Assembly: GCA_907165275.2 (NCBI GenBank)
Contig: OU015659.1
Span: forward strand, 1,592,501-1,656,500
DNA: 64,000 nucleotides
Direction: 5' to 3'
Origin: Zygaena filipendulae
Lineage: Eukaryota; Arthropoda; Insecta; Lepidoptera; Zygaenidae
The notes beneath the pieces were generated by a model. It did not search any database and was not told where the DNA came from. It saw nothing but the letters and a program-made list of their open reading frames with translations. The position numbers were made by a program, and so were the translations under genes. Every line of letters starts with the position of its first letter. Within the stretch, counting starts at the first letter, position 1. This document shows positions 44,446-56,942 of the stretch, piece by piece.

Positions 44446-46811
44446 TTGGTAGGTTGGTAGGTTTGCGACACCGAGCCGAAGATACGTATACTGCATGCAG
44501 CATTTCCTCGCTTGATCTCAAAGAAACTGCCAGCTGATTGGTCTACTGTTATTTTTATACGTAAGTGGTTATTAACTTATTAAAAGTTTTGCCTAATTCA
44601 CCAGGACCTTACAGACTAAGGGTCTCGATGCCGAATGAACAACCGCCCTTGGTTTTAATTCTCCAATTCCAAGACTCAGCAGACTGTACAACAATCACTG
44701 TGGTGCTATAGATATTAATGCAGATTCCTTTTCTTCATATCGCAGACACTTTCTGAACGTAATCCCCAATTAATTTGCAATCTTGGTTTTTTTTTTTGTT
44801 TTATTGTTTGCGTGGCTAAAATTTTTACCGGCTGGGTATCAATTCCTTGACCAGCTGTAGTTGTCCGATTTTCACTTAATTAAGAACCCATAATAAATAA
44901 ATAAATTTAAAAATAAAAAATGTTAACAGCTTTGCATGGATGCTGACAATCTTTCGATATTTTTGGTCTTATTAGACTTAAATACTTTAAACATGTGATG
45001 TTAACCTGTAGTTAGATTATACAATTAGCTTGGTACTTTTCTCATGTATATTATAAAATTATCATTGTAATAATCGTTGGTTAACTTAATAAATAAATAA
45101 ATAAATAAATAAATGAACAAAGTTTCATATACAGGTATACATACATCCCTCTCGTTTAAGTTTTCGGTGACTACAGCTATAGCATGCGCTTTATAGGTAG
45201 TTGGTGGTCCATGTAGATATATACTTCTAGCACCTACCACCTTAACCAAGTCGCCAATCTTTAATCGTTATCGCTTTAGATTTAGACAGCTAAGGACCTT
45301 ATCGTCATCTCACGTGATCACGGAAAATTGACTGCGATTTTTCGACACCACGTGATATCGTCATATCATATCCTATAAGTTCCTTTGAGATTTAAAATTA
45401 AGATCAAAGTTTATCAACTTGATTAGATATGATCCATCATCTAGGAACCATTGGAGATCGTTGCACATAACTGCACTATCGCCTCAGTTCGTGGCTTGGC
45501 GTCCGCCCGCACAAATATTTGCGCTAAACCGGCGTAGACGGAGCTCAACTTTTCGTTGTTTAGTTTTCCATTATATTTAGATCGAGCAAGTTTTGTGTGC
45601 AGGAAAAATCTCCGCCTGTCCGTCGGACCGTGTGATACGGCGGTCGGCGAGTGGTTCGTGATGGTTTACCTGCGCTCAAACAATGCTTGGATATTCAATC
45701 ATTATTTAGAGTGCTTCCTTCGAGATAATCAAACTTATAGTTGTTCAAAACACGCTAAGTGTCTAGTAGAGCTTGTCTAATCTAAAATGAAGCCACTACC
45801 TAATTAGCAGGTTTAGATGTGCGAGATCATGAATTGATAATATCTCTTTAATAACGTGAGTGCGGCAACACTATGCGGCAACTGAGGGCGAATGGCAAGA
45901 CCACATTTATATATGTCGTGTCGACATTTTAACGTTTGGACGTGTGCGTGTACACCTGATAGAGGGCGCGTCATTTTAGCTTAGACAAGCTCTAGCTAGA
46001 TTTTTAAATCACTACGTCTTTGCCACGAAATAGTACATTTTTAACCGACTTCATTATACATGGTGTATAAGGTTGAAGTCTCATAACAAACTCTCGATAA
46101 CTCATGCCCATATGTGCCTAATAAAACAAAAAAAAAAACTGATGTATGAGAGAGAAAACCTTAAAAAAGACCTTTGAGTTAGATTTGTCGGCGCGCCAGC
46201 GACAATACAAAGAAATCGCCGTCGTTAACTTGCGCGCTCAATATTCGTGTGATAAAATTTATACGTCAATTCTATTTTTATGTTCTTTTTAGATATTTAG
46301 GACGACAGTGGGACACTGATCACCCTCTGTTAATAAATCCCTCATTTAACCTTACACCCTGTAAAATAGAATAACCGAAATCCGCCCTACAAAATAAAAC
46401 TTAGCCATCTAGAATTCCATCTAGAAAACAAACTGCGCAACCGAGGCCAGACCTAGAACGTTAATATCTACTGCATTTTATTGCTCGCCATAAATACTTC
46501 AATTACTCGGTCAGCCGGAGAATCGTTGCAGTTGCATCGCTAATAACGGCACACTTTTGGCAGTAAACATGGCGGGTAGGCGGCCAGCGTTGGCTAAATG
46601 TCGCGTATAAATCAAAATAGTGGTTATTTTAGCCGACTATTGCGTGTAATACCCGCAGATATATTAAATACTATAGCTGTACTGCATGAGTAGTCATGCA
46701 TCCGCGTGAATTGAAGAGAGTCCTCAGGCGAAACTCTAAAAAGTTTTCTATAATCTTCAGCGTCCGTAGGAAACTAAGAAATGAATCGTTATATCACGTG
46801 GTCACATAAAA
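44446..46811. other. Long stretch without supported genes
   Basis: Contains (AAGGT)-like runs before it, an AAAT run at 45085-45115 and a GC-richer piece at 45590-45660 whose 74-codon frame begins after an acceptor-like GTGTGCAG. None is convincing. Confidence 0.3.
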
Positions 46812-47011
46812 TCCTACTAATATTATAAACGCCGAAGTTTGTAAGAATGGATGGATGGATGGATGTTTGTTACCCTTTCACGAAAAAAATACTGGATGGA
46901 TTTAAATGAAACTTTACAATAATATAGCTTATACATCAGATTAACCCGGAATCCCGGAATTCCCGCGGGAACTCTGAAATTAACGCGGGTGAAACCGCGG
47001 GGCACAGCTAG
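46812..47011 (+). mobile_element. HEL copy, well preserved
   Basis: TCCTACTAATATTATAAACG start, (ATGG)n run, complete hairpin and CTAG, flanked by A and T. It is the closest match to 2609-2819. Confidence 0.82.
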
Positions 47012-47387
47012 TCGTCTAATAAAATTGCGGTTTAGCGCGCCCACGTGACATAACGACTCCATTCCTCAGTTGTCTGCAATTGTTGATTGTTAACTTTGGC
47101 TAGGGGAGCAGGGATAGATGTGGCTTCCTATCACTGAAAGAAGTTTCAAAATCGGTTCGGTAGCTCCAAAGATTCAAAAAAAAAAAAACAAAAAAAGCTT
47201 CACCCTATTAGATGTGATTCGACAACGCATTGGTAAATAAACGGACAAACGATTTTGTGAACGAGAGAACCAAAAAGATAAAGAGGAAAGCTATATCTTA
47301 TATTGGCAGAAAACACGAAAAACTCTTGCCTAAATCAGACCCCAACACTGAGCTTGATCTGTCGGTGAAGGGATACATCGTGAGGAA

Positions 47388-47519
47388 GTGTCCTTCTCTG
47401 TACCCTTGAAAACGTGTATGAAAAATTTCATGATGTTCGACTGAGTATAGTTAAGCGTTATAAGCGTATAAAAAGCGTAACAAGCAAACTGACCTTCGCA
47501 TTTATAACATTAGGTAGGA
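47388..47519 (-). mobile_element. HEL 5' half
   Basis: GTCCTTCTCTGTACCCTTG to CATTTATAACATTAGGTAGG; the hairpin side is lost. Confidence 0.62.
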
Positions 47520-47862
47520 TCGCCTCTCAAATATTTTTGCACCTATTCTGCAGTGTAGATAATTTGTAACAATTAGTTACCGATTAATTTCGTAACCACA
47601 AGCTTAACCCGTCACGGTTAAAATATGAGTTGCATTATTCACAAGCATGGAAATCTACCGATAAAGCGATAAAGGCACGTACACACACTCTCTCATCAAT
47701 TATTACCAACACTTAATGGTAGCGCTCCACCAGACCGCCGTTAATAAATAATGGACACTCAGCCTTATGGATACACCTGAGCACTTTTGCCTGTGCTTAA
47801 AACAAAAGTTTATAACACGGTGACGGACGCCATTTTGTATTCGTATGTGTAAGAAGTGTTTA

Positions 47863-48054
47863 ATGGGGATGTGGACTACTTTTGAAAATCAAAATTCTAA
47901 TTAGTCCGTCAGTTAGAAAAAAAAACAATAGACACGTATTTTTTGCTTTTTCAAATAAATTAAAATATACAGAGATAAAGCGCATTAAAGTTTAGGGTGA
48001 GGGGGTCGTGACGTCACTAAAACCGCCATACAAACTGTCAGAATAGTGACGTCA
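47863..48054 (+). mobile_element. M1 MITE, right half missing
   Basis: Ends exactly within the second TGACGTCA, where SINE sequence begins. Confidence 0.7.
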
Positions 48055-48208
48055 GCCGGGTACTAGTGAGTGCCCTACCACCGTGCTGTGGTTTCCTTAA
48101 GATAGTTTTCCTTGACCATGCAACAGCTGAAGCTCATTGTTAAGTTTTGAACCTACGTCTTGTAGTATTTGATCGAAACACACCAACCATCTGAACTACT
48201 ATTTCGTA
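48055..48208 (-). mobile_element. SINE fragment inserted in or joined to an M1 MITE
   Basis: Head region AATACTACAAGACGTAGG and B-box remnant GGTTCAAAACTT match the 11786-12083 SINE. It replaces the second half of the M1 copy that starts at 47863. Confidence 0.55.
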
Positions 48209-48348
48209 ATTTTAATTTTATTACTGTTTAAAACTCTATTTTATATTATGCATGTTATTTTGTAGATTTAATTAAACTAATACGAAATTATCGTTAACTT
48301 ATTGTTTTGACAGTAACTTATACCTCAGAGTAATAATATAATAGTATA

Positions 48349-48644
48349 CTAGCTGTCCCGCGCGATTTCATCCGCTGATCCGCGCGCGGTAATTTCGGAG
48401 TTACCGCGGGAATTCCGGGAAAAAGTACTCTATGTCCTTCTTTGTACCACTGCCAGTAGTTTACGGTGATTAGCTGTTCCTGCAATAATTCCGGAGTTCC
48501 CGCGGAAATTCCGGGATAAAAACTATCCTATCTTTTAATTTGGGCCAAATACAACATAGTGACCAAATTTCATCACGATCGATTCAGTAGTTTCGGAGTC
48601 CATCGCGGACAAACAACGTGACACGTGATTTATATATATATATA
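48349..48644 (-). mobile_element. HEL-type copy, first of a tandem pair
   Basis: CTAG hairpin, internal second GGAATTCC block, and distal GGAGTCCATCGCGGAC followed by GTGACACGTGATTTATA. It is immediately followed by a near-copy. Confidence 0.7.
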
Positions 48645-48874
48645 CTAGCTGTCCCCCGCGATTTCATCCGCGGTAATTTCGGAGTTCCCGCGGAGGTTGC
48701 GGGTAAAAAGTACTCTATGTCCTTCAGTTCCCGAGGGAATTCCGGGATAAAAACTATCCTATATTTTAAGTTGGACTATATTATAAATGGTTGCAAAATT
48801 TTATCAAAATCCGTTCAGTAGTTACGGAGTCCATCGCGGACAAACAACGTGACACGTGATTTATATATATTAAG
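48645..48874 (-). mobile_element. HEL-type copy, second of a tandem pair
   Basis: Same distal block GTCCATCGCGGACAAACAAC and ending GATTTATATATATTAAGA. The two copies are head-to-tail with no spacer. Confidence 0.7.
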
Positions 48875-49479
48875 ATTAGATAGATTAGATGTATATTATT
48901 ACTCTGAAGTATAAGTTACTGTCGCTTATACTTACCTACGTCGCTTTAAATATTTTACATAAAAAGTATCTAGCTATCATTATTTTTGCAGAATTTCTAT
49001 TTCATACTGAACCTGGATACAAACCTAATCCTGGGTAAAATCCGGGGTAACACGCGACGTCCTACAAAAAAAGAAATAACCGGACAAACATTTCATTCTA
49101 ACTGCTCAGTTCAGTAGGGCCAACGGCGACTGATCGGAACCTTCCGAAGTGAAATCTCTCCTGCGCCATTTCACTAAAGGATTTAATAAAATAAACCAAC
49201 TTAGCGAAACGCTGAAGCAGTTCGAATATGGTTCCGTATATTAAAAAATTCTCAAGTTTGTACCAAACATAGAGCCATTATAGTGCGATAATTTGATTCA
49301 AAATTCCATCCGAAATTGAAGCACAAAACCAATGGATGTGTGCGTGAAGCCGGGACCAAATTTTTCCTATTAATTCTACTAAAATTCTTACTTATGGAGA
49401 CCATTAGAGCAAAAGTGGTCCATTCCACATTTGTAAAAAAAAATTGTACGGCAAACAATTTTAAACATGCTTTATTTTA

Positions 49480-49686
49480 TATTTATATTATAAATGTGAA
49501 AGTGTGGATGTATGGATGTTTGGATGTTTTTTACTCAATCACGCAAAAACGGTTGAACAGCTGATTTGGATGAAATTTGGCACCCACGTTTTCAGGGGTA
49601 CAGAGAAGGAAATAGAGTACTTTTTATCGAGGAATTCCCGCGGGAACTCCGAAACTACCGCGGGTGAAACCGCGGGGCACAGCTAG
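49480..49686 (+). mobile_element. HEL copy
   Basis: TATTATAAATGTGAAAGTG to a complete hairpin and CTAG. The exact TC start is blurred by AT-rich flank. Confidence 0.76.
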
Positions 49687-50693
49687 TATTATTATAATTA
49701 GTTTGACGTACATTTATTGTGAATACCTATTGTAAATTTTAATATAATTGTTTGAAATCGTAGAGTTTTATAATCAAAGTATTTATTCGACGAGCCCTAA
49801 AATTCTTCACTGAGAGAGAAAAATTCCTTCACGGCCGTTTTCTATCCCGACGACTGTCAGTTTGTGAAAAAATCCCCGCTTTTCAATTTTTCTCATTCTT
49901 CCCCTTCGCCAAAGAATCCAATGCAGCTGTCCATTCAACTGAGGATATTAATTTGTTTTTTCTGACCAAAAAAAGAAGAAAAGAACATAAAAAAAAAATA
50001 TTATTATTACGTGCCAGTCTGATTAGTTTTTTTTTATAGATAAATCGAATTTTGAATACGTTTTACAAAAATTATGATTGGGAGACGAACATTAGACAGA
50101 GACTGTGAGGTGACAATGAATAATTTGTAGATTCATTATTGTTTTTTTTTTTTAATATTGGAATGGCAAAGGAACTATGACGACGACGAAAAAACTTGAA
50201 GTAGGTATATTTTCTAAAGAGAAGATCGGGTTCTTCACATATTTTTAATTTAGTTGTTCTTTTTTGAGTACGTTTTTTGAGTATTTTTGCTTCGCTGATT
50301 TTGTATCTCGGGTATTTAGTATAACAAAGCTCGTATGTAGATAGTTACCTATAGTTCAATGTATAAACATAGGCTAGTAGATACGTATATGTACGCAAAT
50401 ACACAATCTACTAAACATACAAAAGACTTCCCGGTATAGGTATAGACCCGTTCGTGCTTAGTGACCGGGTGAAAGCCACTATGTACTCGGTAATCCGGAT
50501 ATAAATCCGCGGCTTTATGGAGTTGCGATATTATAAGAATAACCTATCAAAAGAAACAGTTTATTTGTGATAAAAAAAATTCTTATTATTGTGACAGTGG
50601 AAGGAGAAAAGGGATATCTGCATTGTTATATTTTGAGACAAGCTCTGCCCTGGCTACGTACAAGTGCAATTTTTTTTTAATTTTCTTTTTCAA
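49687..50693. other. No feature recognised
   Basis: AT-rich with several homopolymer runs. Confidence 0.4.
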
Positions 50694-50851
50694 CTAGCTG
50701 TTTCTCGCGGTTTCACCCGTGTTAATTTACCCCACAGGTATTCTTTGGAGTACCCCTTACAACGCGTATGCGAGATTTGATGATAATCGGTTGAGCCATT
50801 AAGGCGTGAAAGCGTAACAAAAAAACTTAGTTCCGCATTTATTATTAAGGA
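50694..50851 (-). mobile_element. HEL copy, internally deleted
   Basis: CTAG hairpin, a shortened middle and the GCGTGAAAGCGTAAC block, ending TTATTATTAAGGA. Confidence 0.7.
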
Positions 50852-51125
50852 CATCGGATAAGTTTTAGTAAACGCAAGCTACAATCGATTTGATTTCAAA
50901 GCATCGGCTTGTCTTAATTATTTATTTGAATAAGATTTGTAGGTATATCTAATTGTATCTACCGTAAGGAAGAAATTCTGTGAATGGAAAGGAAACCACA
51001 TCCAAATAAGTTGTGTAGTTTAGATGAACTAAGCCAACTAACAGACAGATCCTCATCTGTCTGTAGCGACTTATTAAATAGGTATGTAGATAGATTATTT
51101 TTGTAAACATTATTGTTGTTTACAG

Positions 51126-51433
51126 AACTGTCGGCAAACAAACAATCCTATTCATTTATTTCGGTTCAATTTTGTAATTCCACTGCCACCGCCAGAGCTC
51201 CATACAATAACTGGCCTTCACTCATCGTAAGTGCCCTGTCTATTCGAAAAAAAGTGAATGAATCATTTGAAAATGTTGCTACATCGAAAGGTCGCAAAGC
51301 AAAGTTCAAGCGATCGCAATGCGCCGAAAGCCTCATGTACTACGACGGCGACGGTCCCGGGAATCGAGAGCAACAAATGGTCTGTGAAATCGAAACTGTG
51401 AATCGAACATTGATCTTCAGATGTTCATCTTAA
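51126..51433 (+). other. Candidate terminal exon
   Basis: After an acceptor-like GTTGTTTACAG an open frame of about 102 codons runs to a stop. It includes SIRKKVNESFENVATSKGRK, SQCAESLMYYDGDGPG and VCEIETVNRTLIFRCSS. A donor-like ATC|GTAAGTG inside it (51228) offers an alternative. No family recognised. Confidence 0.3.
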
Positions 51434-51630
51434 ATTATTCTTTTTTTGAATTTTCGTGTTTTACCAGTTAAACACAGTCACATTAGTACCTAACTCAGAA
51501 AAATTATTCTTCTGAGCTACCTAATCTGGTTTTTGTTTTTTTTTTTATTATTTGAGAGAAAAAAAAAGCCTGTTTGATGCCTGTTTGTTATAAAGTTGTT
51601 TATTTTTTCTTTGCCTAATTTATTGTGTAA

Positions 51631-51690
51631 CTAGTCGATTCACACGGTTTCAGTCGCATTAATTCGGAGTTCCCGTGGGGAAATAAAAAT
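51631..51690 (-). mobile_element. HEL 3' end
   Basis: CTAGTCGATTCACACGGTTT and GGAGTTCCCGTGGGG only. Confidence 0.55.
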
Positions 51691-51907
51691 ATTTTCTCTT
51701 TATAATTAAGTATAGATTAAAAAAAACTGTTTTTGAGTTATGTACGTAAGAATGTAATCCAATAGATCCTAAGGTTGACAAATACACAAAAATATTAGCG
51801 CTTCGTAGCGCATCTATAAAGCGCTTCAATATAAAACTTTTACTTAGTCTATGGATATAGCATACGTATTTATTTGCTATAATCCTTGCTAGCACTAGTA
51901 GTAAGTA

Positions 51908-52123
51908 TTGCGAGAAGCCAAACATCGTGATCCCGTGTCGTTCGGAAGGCAATATCTTGCCGCAGTTCAGCCGCCTCAGCCGCCAGGGGACGGAATGTGG
52001 GGTGAATCTTACGTAAGTGATACAGCAAGACGCCTCCAGCTCGAAATAAATCTACGATCGCCCGTACCCGCCGCCATTTGCCACTTAGACGGTGATAATG
52101 ACGTATCGCAGAGGAGACTGTAG
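51908..52123 (+). other. GC-rich open block, possible exon
   Basis: The 71-codon frame includes QYLAAVQPPQPPGDGMWGES and SPVPAAICHLDGDNDV. A strong donor CTTAC|GTAAGTG sits at 52012, so a spliced form in another frame (YCEKPNIVIPCRSEGN) is equally possible. Unassigned. Confidence 0.25.
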
Positions 52124-52962
52124 GTACATTTTAACGGTGTCTCTCAGAGACAAGTAAAAGTAGCATAAGTAGTCTTAACTAGGTACTTAAGGTTACTTTA
52201 GTACGTAACCAAAATGATAGCGGACATTCTTAATAACGTAGGTAACAAAATGAATAAATTCAAAAGTTACTTTATAAATTATTCAGCTTTCAATATTGAC
52301 TGTGCGTGGAATATTGCAAAAATTGTACGTTTATTTGAAATGCCAGCATAGAAAGTTTTTGGAAGTTACGAGTATTTGCTCAAAAAAGTAGCGGCTCGCC
52401 TGCTCCGCTCACATTGCTTCTTTAGCTAACTAACGTCAGTTTTACTATTTTCAAATGTTAAAATACAAAAAAACTAAATTACAATGTTATAGTTACATAT
52501 ATATAGCAATTTAAACAATTACAATTTTATTTCAATAGAGTAAAACTATTAACCATCAAGTACTTATCACAACAACAACCTTTTCTGATGACATCAGTAT
52601 AAAGACAAACTGTTTCCTTTTTGCATTCATTAAATGGAATTTGCGAAAATATGTATTAAAATCGAGAAATCATTAAACATTCTGTCGCTTCTGCGTAAAA
52701 GGGGGTAAAGACGGTTGATCTATGATAGAGGAGCTATATTGATAAATTGAGCAATCGAGTGGGATGAAGCCGGCATCGGCAGTGCACGCGACATAATAAT
52801 TTCCACGGCTCGGTGCCGAGGAATGAGAAATTCAATCACAAAACTATTCAACCTATGAGTATTGCTTTGCTTCTTTACAAGAATTTCTTATTCACTACGT
52901 CTTTGTTTTGCGGTAATTGCCTTTACAAGCTGTGTAGGTAGGTATTGGTATTTATTATCAAA
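52124..52962. other. No feature recognised
   Basis: AT-rich; GGCATCGGCAGTGCACGCG near 52773 is the only GC-rich spot. Confidence 0.4.
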
Positions 52963-53124
52963 CTAGCTGTTTTCGGAGTTCTCGGAGTTCGGCATTCCCG
53001 CGTACTACCCCTGACAACGTGTATGCACAATTTCATGATGATCGGTTGAGCCGTTAAGGCGTGAAAGCGTAACAAACAAACAAATGAATTAATAAATTGA
53101 CATTCGAATTTATAAAAATAAGGA
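52963..53124 (-). mobile_element. HEL copy with damaged hairpin
   Basis: CTAGCTGTTTTCGGAG at left; GATCGGTTGAGCCGTTAAGG body; right end AAAATAAGGA followed by T. Confidence 0.68.
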
Positions 53125-54122
53125 TTTAGTTCCAGGAATTCAATTTTTTTACTTCAAAACTTTTTAATTGGCTGAAAGTCACAACTGCTCGCTCTCAAAG
53201 TCAAATAATTTATTCAAATTTGGCCCATAATGTGGCTCTTTTTTTACGTCAACAAAATTACAATTATTATGACAGACCCATAAAATATCCACCCTTCACA
53301 GCTTCTTTGTGCTTCCTAAGGTTATCTCAACATTACATATCTGTTATAATAAAGAAACGTAAAAACAAAAATTGTGATAATTATATTGTACTAAATGAAA
53401 TTCTAACTTAGTCAATATTTATAACTTGGTAAATATCAATACTTTTTTTATGAAACGGATATAATAATGAATTACTGTTAGTGTTTTTAAGTTACAAGCA
53501 TTCTGCGATAAAAACAGAGATCTAGTTGTATTTTTTTTTCTAGCGAGAATATGTACCTACTGTAATCGTATTTTATGTACCAACTGTTTTTACTTTAACC
53601 AGAATTTAAATTATACCTACGGCCTACGCTTCATTAAAATACATCCTAAAATCAAGTTTCTAATTACTATCATACTTTATAATTTATTCGTATTTTATTT
53701 CTAATTTAGTAACAGTACAGAATATTTGATTTGATTTCATTCTGACGCTTTATACATTTCTTTATACATACGAGTATAATTTTTAGGGCACCTCAATAAA
53801 TATACGAAGAGAAGAGATTACGAACCATAGTCATTTATTACTTAGCTAAATAAGTACTTAAGTAATAAATAGCTTCCAAGAACTGCTTAATTAAAACATT
53901 AAATTTCAACGGAATTTGCCCGTTTTTATTTCCATGGTAACGTTTGTTGGTCACGGTTATTGATTTATTATTTTAACTAGGTACATCTAGTTTCGAAACT
54001 AATTAATAACCCTGAAAATTGACTGTGTAGAGAAACAGCTGACGCAACACAAGAGATTTAGTACGCGCCCGAAGGGATAGCACGTTTTACATATTAAAAT
54101 TTTGTCTTGTGGAGCCCTAGCA
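53125..54122. other. No feature recognised
   Basis: AT-rich; no frames above 63 codons and no repeat ends. Confidence 0.4.
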
Positions 54123-54293
54123 TTGGATATTTCGACTACTTTTTAAAATCAAAATTCTAATTAGTCCGTCAGTTAGAAAATAAAAAAACAATAGACACGT
54201 ATTATTTGCTTTTTCTAATAAATTAAAATATACAGAGATAGAGCGCATCAAAGTTTAGGATGAGGGGGTCGTGACGTCACTAACCGCTAAAAC
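54123..54293 (+). mobile_element. M1 MITE, right half missing
   Basis: Left terminus is degraded (GGATATTTCGACTAC); one TGACGTCA retained; stops after ACCGCTAAAAC. Confidence 0.68.
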
Positions 54294-54772
54294 ATTTTCA
54301 TATATTATGTCTTTACCATGGATTACCTACTCTAAAACCAAAATCACTCCTAAATATCTTTATTTTATACTATGTAGCTGTGCCCTGCAGTATTCACCAA
54401 ATATCGGTTCATCTCAACGCAACAACCCAGCTGTTTCTAAGGCCCAACTATATTGAAATAACCATCACGTCTGTAAGCATTTCAGATATTTAGGGTCTAT
54501 TCAGCGAACTATTGTGTATTGGATCAAACGTATATAGGGCTTAGGTGTTAAACACTCAAAGGTTTAGGGACACCTTTAGCCGATATCAAACGTGCCCAAA
54601 TATTTGCAACTACGTCGAATGAATTTAGTAGGTAGATAATATTACAAAATACAAAGGCGCCAGGTGAACAATTTCGTTTATGAATAAAAGGATATGTTAA
54701 CAAACTCGATACAATCATCCCAACCATTCACTCCGACACCTTGCTCTTCACATACTAAATGAGCTCATTAAC

Positions 54773-55056
54773 CCAATTTTAGTTTTTAATCCGTCATGTA
54801 GATTAAAAAAATATTGGACACGTATTTGTTATTTTTTTACGTTAAGAAAAAATTAACGGAGATACTCGCACATTAAGTCGAAATGTCGCGTGACGTCACG
54901 ACGTGCTACAGTTTATTGCACTTTATGACGTCAGCCACTGGTAGTTTAGTTTTTTTGTCAATACTTTGAAAAGCAAGAAGTACGTGTCTATTATTTTTTT
55001 ATTATCTAACTGACGGACAAAATAGAATTTTGATATTTATAACCAGGAAACTACCA
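54773..55056 (-). mobile_element. M1b MITE
   Basis: AGTCCG has decayed to ATCCGTC; ends AACCAGGAAACTACC. TGACGTCA at 54891 and TGACGTCAG further on. Confidence 0.6.
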
Positions 55057-55171
55057 TATTGTGCTCTCTATTAAATTCTAAGTAAGATGGGCAAGTTGCT
55101 GTGCTTTAAGATAAATATGTATATTTAATAAAATATTCAAGTAACGCAACATTGCAACAGTTGGTTATTTA

Positions 55172-55369
55172 CTAGCTGTTCCTACGGTTTCACCAGTTAG
55201 TTGGGGAGTTCCCGCGGAAACTTCAGGATAAATAGTAACCTATGTCCTTCTCTGTACTCCTGACACCGTGTATGCAAAATTTCGTGATGATCGGTTAAGC
55301 TGTCAAAGCGTAACAAACAAACAAATAAACATACAAACTCACTTTGTTATTAATAATAGCTAGTCAGGA
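55172..55369 (-). mobile_element. HEL copy
   Basis: CTAG end, weakened hairpin, body to TTAATAATAGCTAGTCAGGA. Confidence 0.7.
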
Positions 55370-55643
55370 TTCGTGTATTTGGGAAAACAAAAGGTTACAT
55401 CTGTTTTACTTACCTATACATTATGAAAACAATAATAGTACCTACCTACATCAACCAATGAAGCCTCCACTATTACGTTGTTGTTGTCAAATATCATGAC
55501 CTTCATTTGTTTTTATATCTACTATTTTTACAATGTGTTGTTGCAAGATCCTCTTTACTAAGAATAAAAGAAAACACGTTTCGAATTAGGCCGCTCTTAA
55601 GTCAATGCAAATTTCCAACCTGCATTTCAACCCTTTTTTGCAG

Positions 55644-55731
55644 CTTCTTGAAAAACCAACACGGCGATCGCCCTGAGAAATTACAAAGCATTTCTTATGC
55701 AGATAACATCCAAACAGATGTATTAGAATAA
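55644..55731 (+). other. Candidate terminal exon
   Basis: A good acceptor CCCTTTTTTGCAG is followed by FLKNQHGDRPEKLQSISYAD and NIQTDVLE, then a stop. No upstream partner was identified. The frame in front of it opens MCCCKILFTKNKRKHV (55531), which may be chance. Confidence 0.28.
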
Positions 55732-55978
55732 TTAATGGTAGTGAAATAAGGGTTGGTGGTTGGACCCCCATTTATCATGCTGTGGTCAGACCCCGCTCGG
55801 GTAGGGCCGACACGAAAATCACAAATTAAGGGATTTATAAACGGGCTTCGTTACGATGGCTACTTGATAGGAACGCCCAAACGTAGATCGGTAGATTTTC
55901 AATCATTGCAGGCAGGCAGTGCTAATTTATTTTGGTCAGTCGAGACTCAACTTTTTATGATTGATTTTTAGAGTTAGA

Positions 55979-56204
55979 CTAGCTGTCCCGCGGAGTTTCA
56001 CCCGCGATAATTATGGAGTTCCCGCGGAATTGTTCAATACAATCTTTGCCCCCTTTTTCACCTTCTTAAGGGTTGAATTTTTTAAAAATGTCTATACGCC
56101 ATACAAAGAACATATAAGTACCTTCCAAGTTACAGGTTTCTACGATCAGCGGTTTAGGCTGTGTCGATCCGTCAGTCAGTCATTCAGGACCAAGCATTTT
56201 ACAT
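55979..56204 (-). mobile_element. HEL variant with extra block
   Basis: After the hairpin and TTCCCGCGGAATTG the body switches to CACCTTCTTAAGGGTTGAAT and TTTCTACGATCAGCGG, a block also present at 8060-8240. A LINE 3' end follows at 56205. Confidence 0.6.
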
Positions 56205-56280
56205 GTATAGAATGCCGCAAGGCATTAAGTTCGCAATTTGTACACACTGTGCAATAAAGAATAAATAAATAAATAAATAG
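56205..56280 (+). mobile_element. LINE 3' end with AAAT tail
   Basis: AATGCCGCAAGGCATTAAGT, CAATTTGTACACACTGTGC, AATAAAGAATAAATAAATAA. It lies at the end of a HEL variant. Confidence 0.6.
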
Positions 56281-56660
56281 ATATTATAACCGGGATAACC
56301 GGGACAATTATAGTATGTTGGGGAAAGTACGGATATTATGCTAAGATGAAGATATTATGACCAGGATAATAAAATTGTAGCACATGGGGGAAAGTACGGA
56401 TATGTAGCTGGTACGAATCTGGGGGCACGGCAGTGCCCGCGCCAAGTCGAGCAAGAAAAGCGGCACGGCCGTACTATCCTTTTCTCGAAGCAATTCAGGC
56501 CATTTTCGACCCCCTATAACTTCGTTGTGGATAAAACTAGAAGCCTAAATTTTTAGTAAACAAGCAGGTATTGTATAAAGACGGTATAATTTAAATTTCA
56601 TTCGATTTGAACCAGTAGTTTAAGAATTATAACTAGTCAAAGTTTCTTAATTTTGTAGGT

Positions 56661-56692
56661 CACTCACTCACTCACTCACTCACTCACTCACT
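56661..56692. repeat. (CACT)n microsatellite
   Basis: About eight CACT units. Confidence 0.8.
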
Positions 56693-56828
56693 GACCGATC
56701 ATCAAAACTCTAAGGCACTTCTAGCAGTCATAGAAGTTTGAAATTTAGAATACAATTAGTGTTTATTGTATAAATCAAGGAAAAACTAAAATATTTTGCA
56801 ATTTCGGTCCAGTTTTCTAGATACACGA

Positions 56829-56940
56829 ACTGCATAAATAATTTTGTAATCCCATATAAATGTATGGAATTACAAAGTTATATATGCAGTTATATGTACC
56901 AACTGCACAAATAACTTTGTAATCCCATATAAATATATGA
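56829..56940. repeat. Direct and inverted repeat cluster
   Basis: AACTGCATAAATAATTTTGT AATCCCATATAAAT-type blocks at 56829 and 56901 in direct order, with an inverted copy (ATTACAAAGTTATATATG) between them. Confidence 0.55.
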
Positions 56941-56942
56941 GA

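Larger units (their letters stand above)
48310..48925. repeat. Inverted-repeat element split by the tandem Helitrons
   Basis: GACAGTAACTTATACCTCAG at 48310 is mirrored by CTGAAGTATAAGTTACTGTC near 48905-48924. The two HEL-type copies occupy the interior. Confidence 0.6.

Noticed and set aside
45556..45780. 74-codon frame after an acceptor-like site
   Set aside because: Only the GC-rich first third looks coding; no donor, domain or partner exon.
55753..55971. 72-codon frame before a Helitron
   Set aside because: Somewhat protein-like (KSQIKGFINGLRYDG), but no splice signals or recognisable family; left out of the feature list as unsupported.
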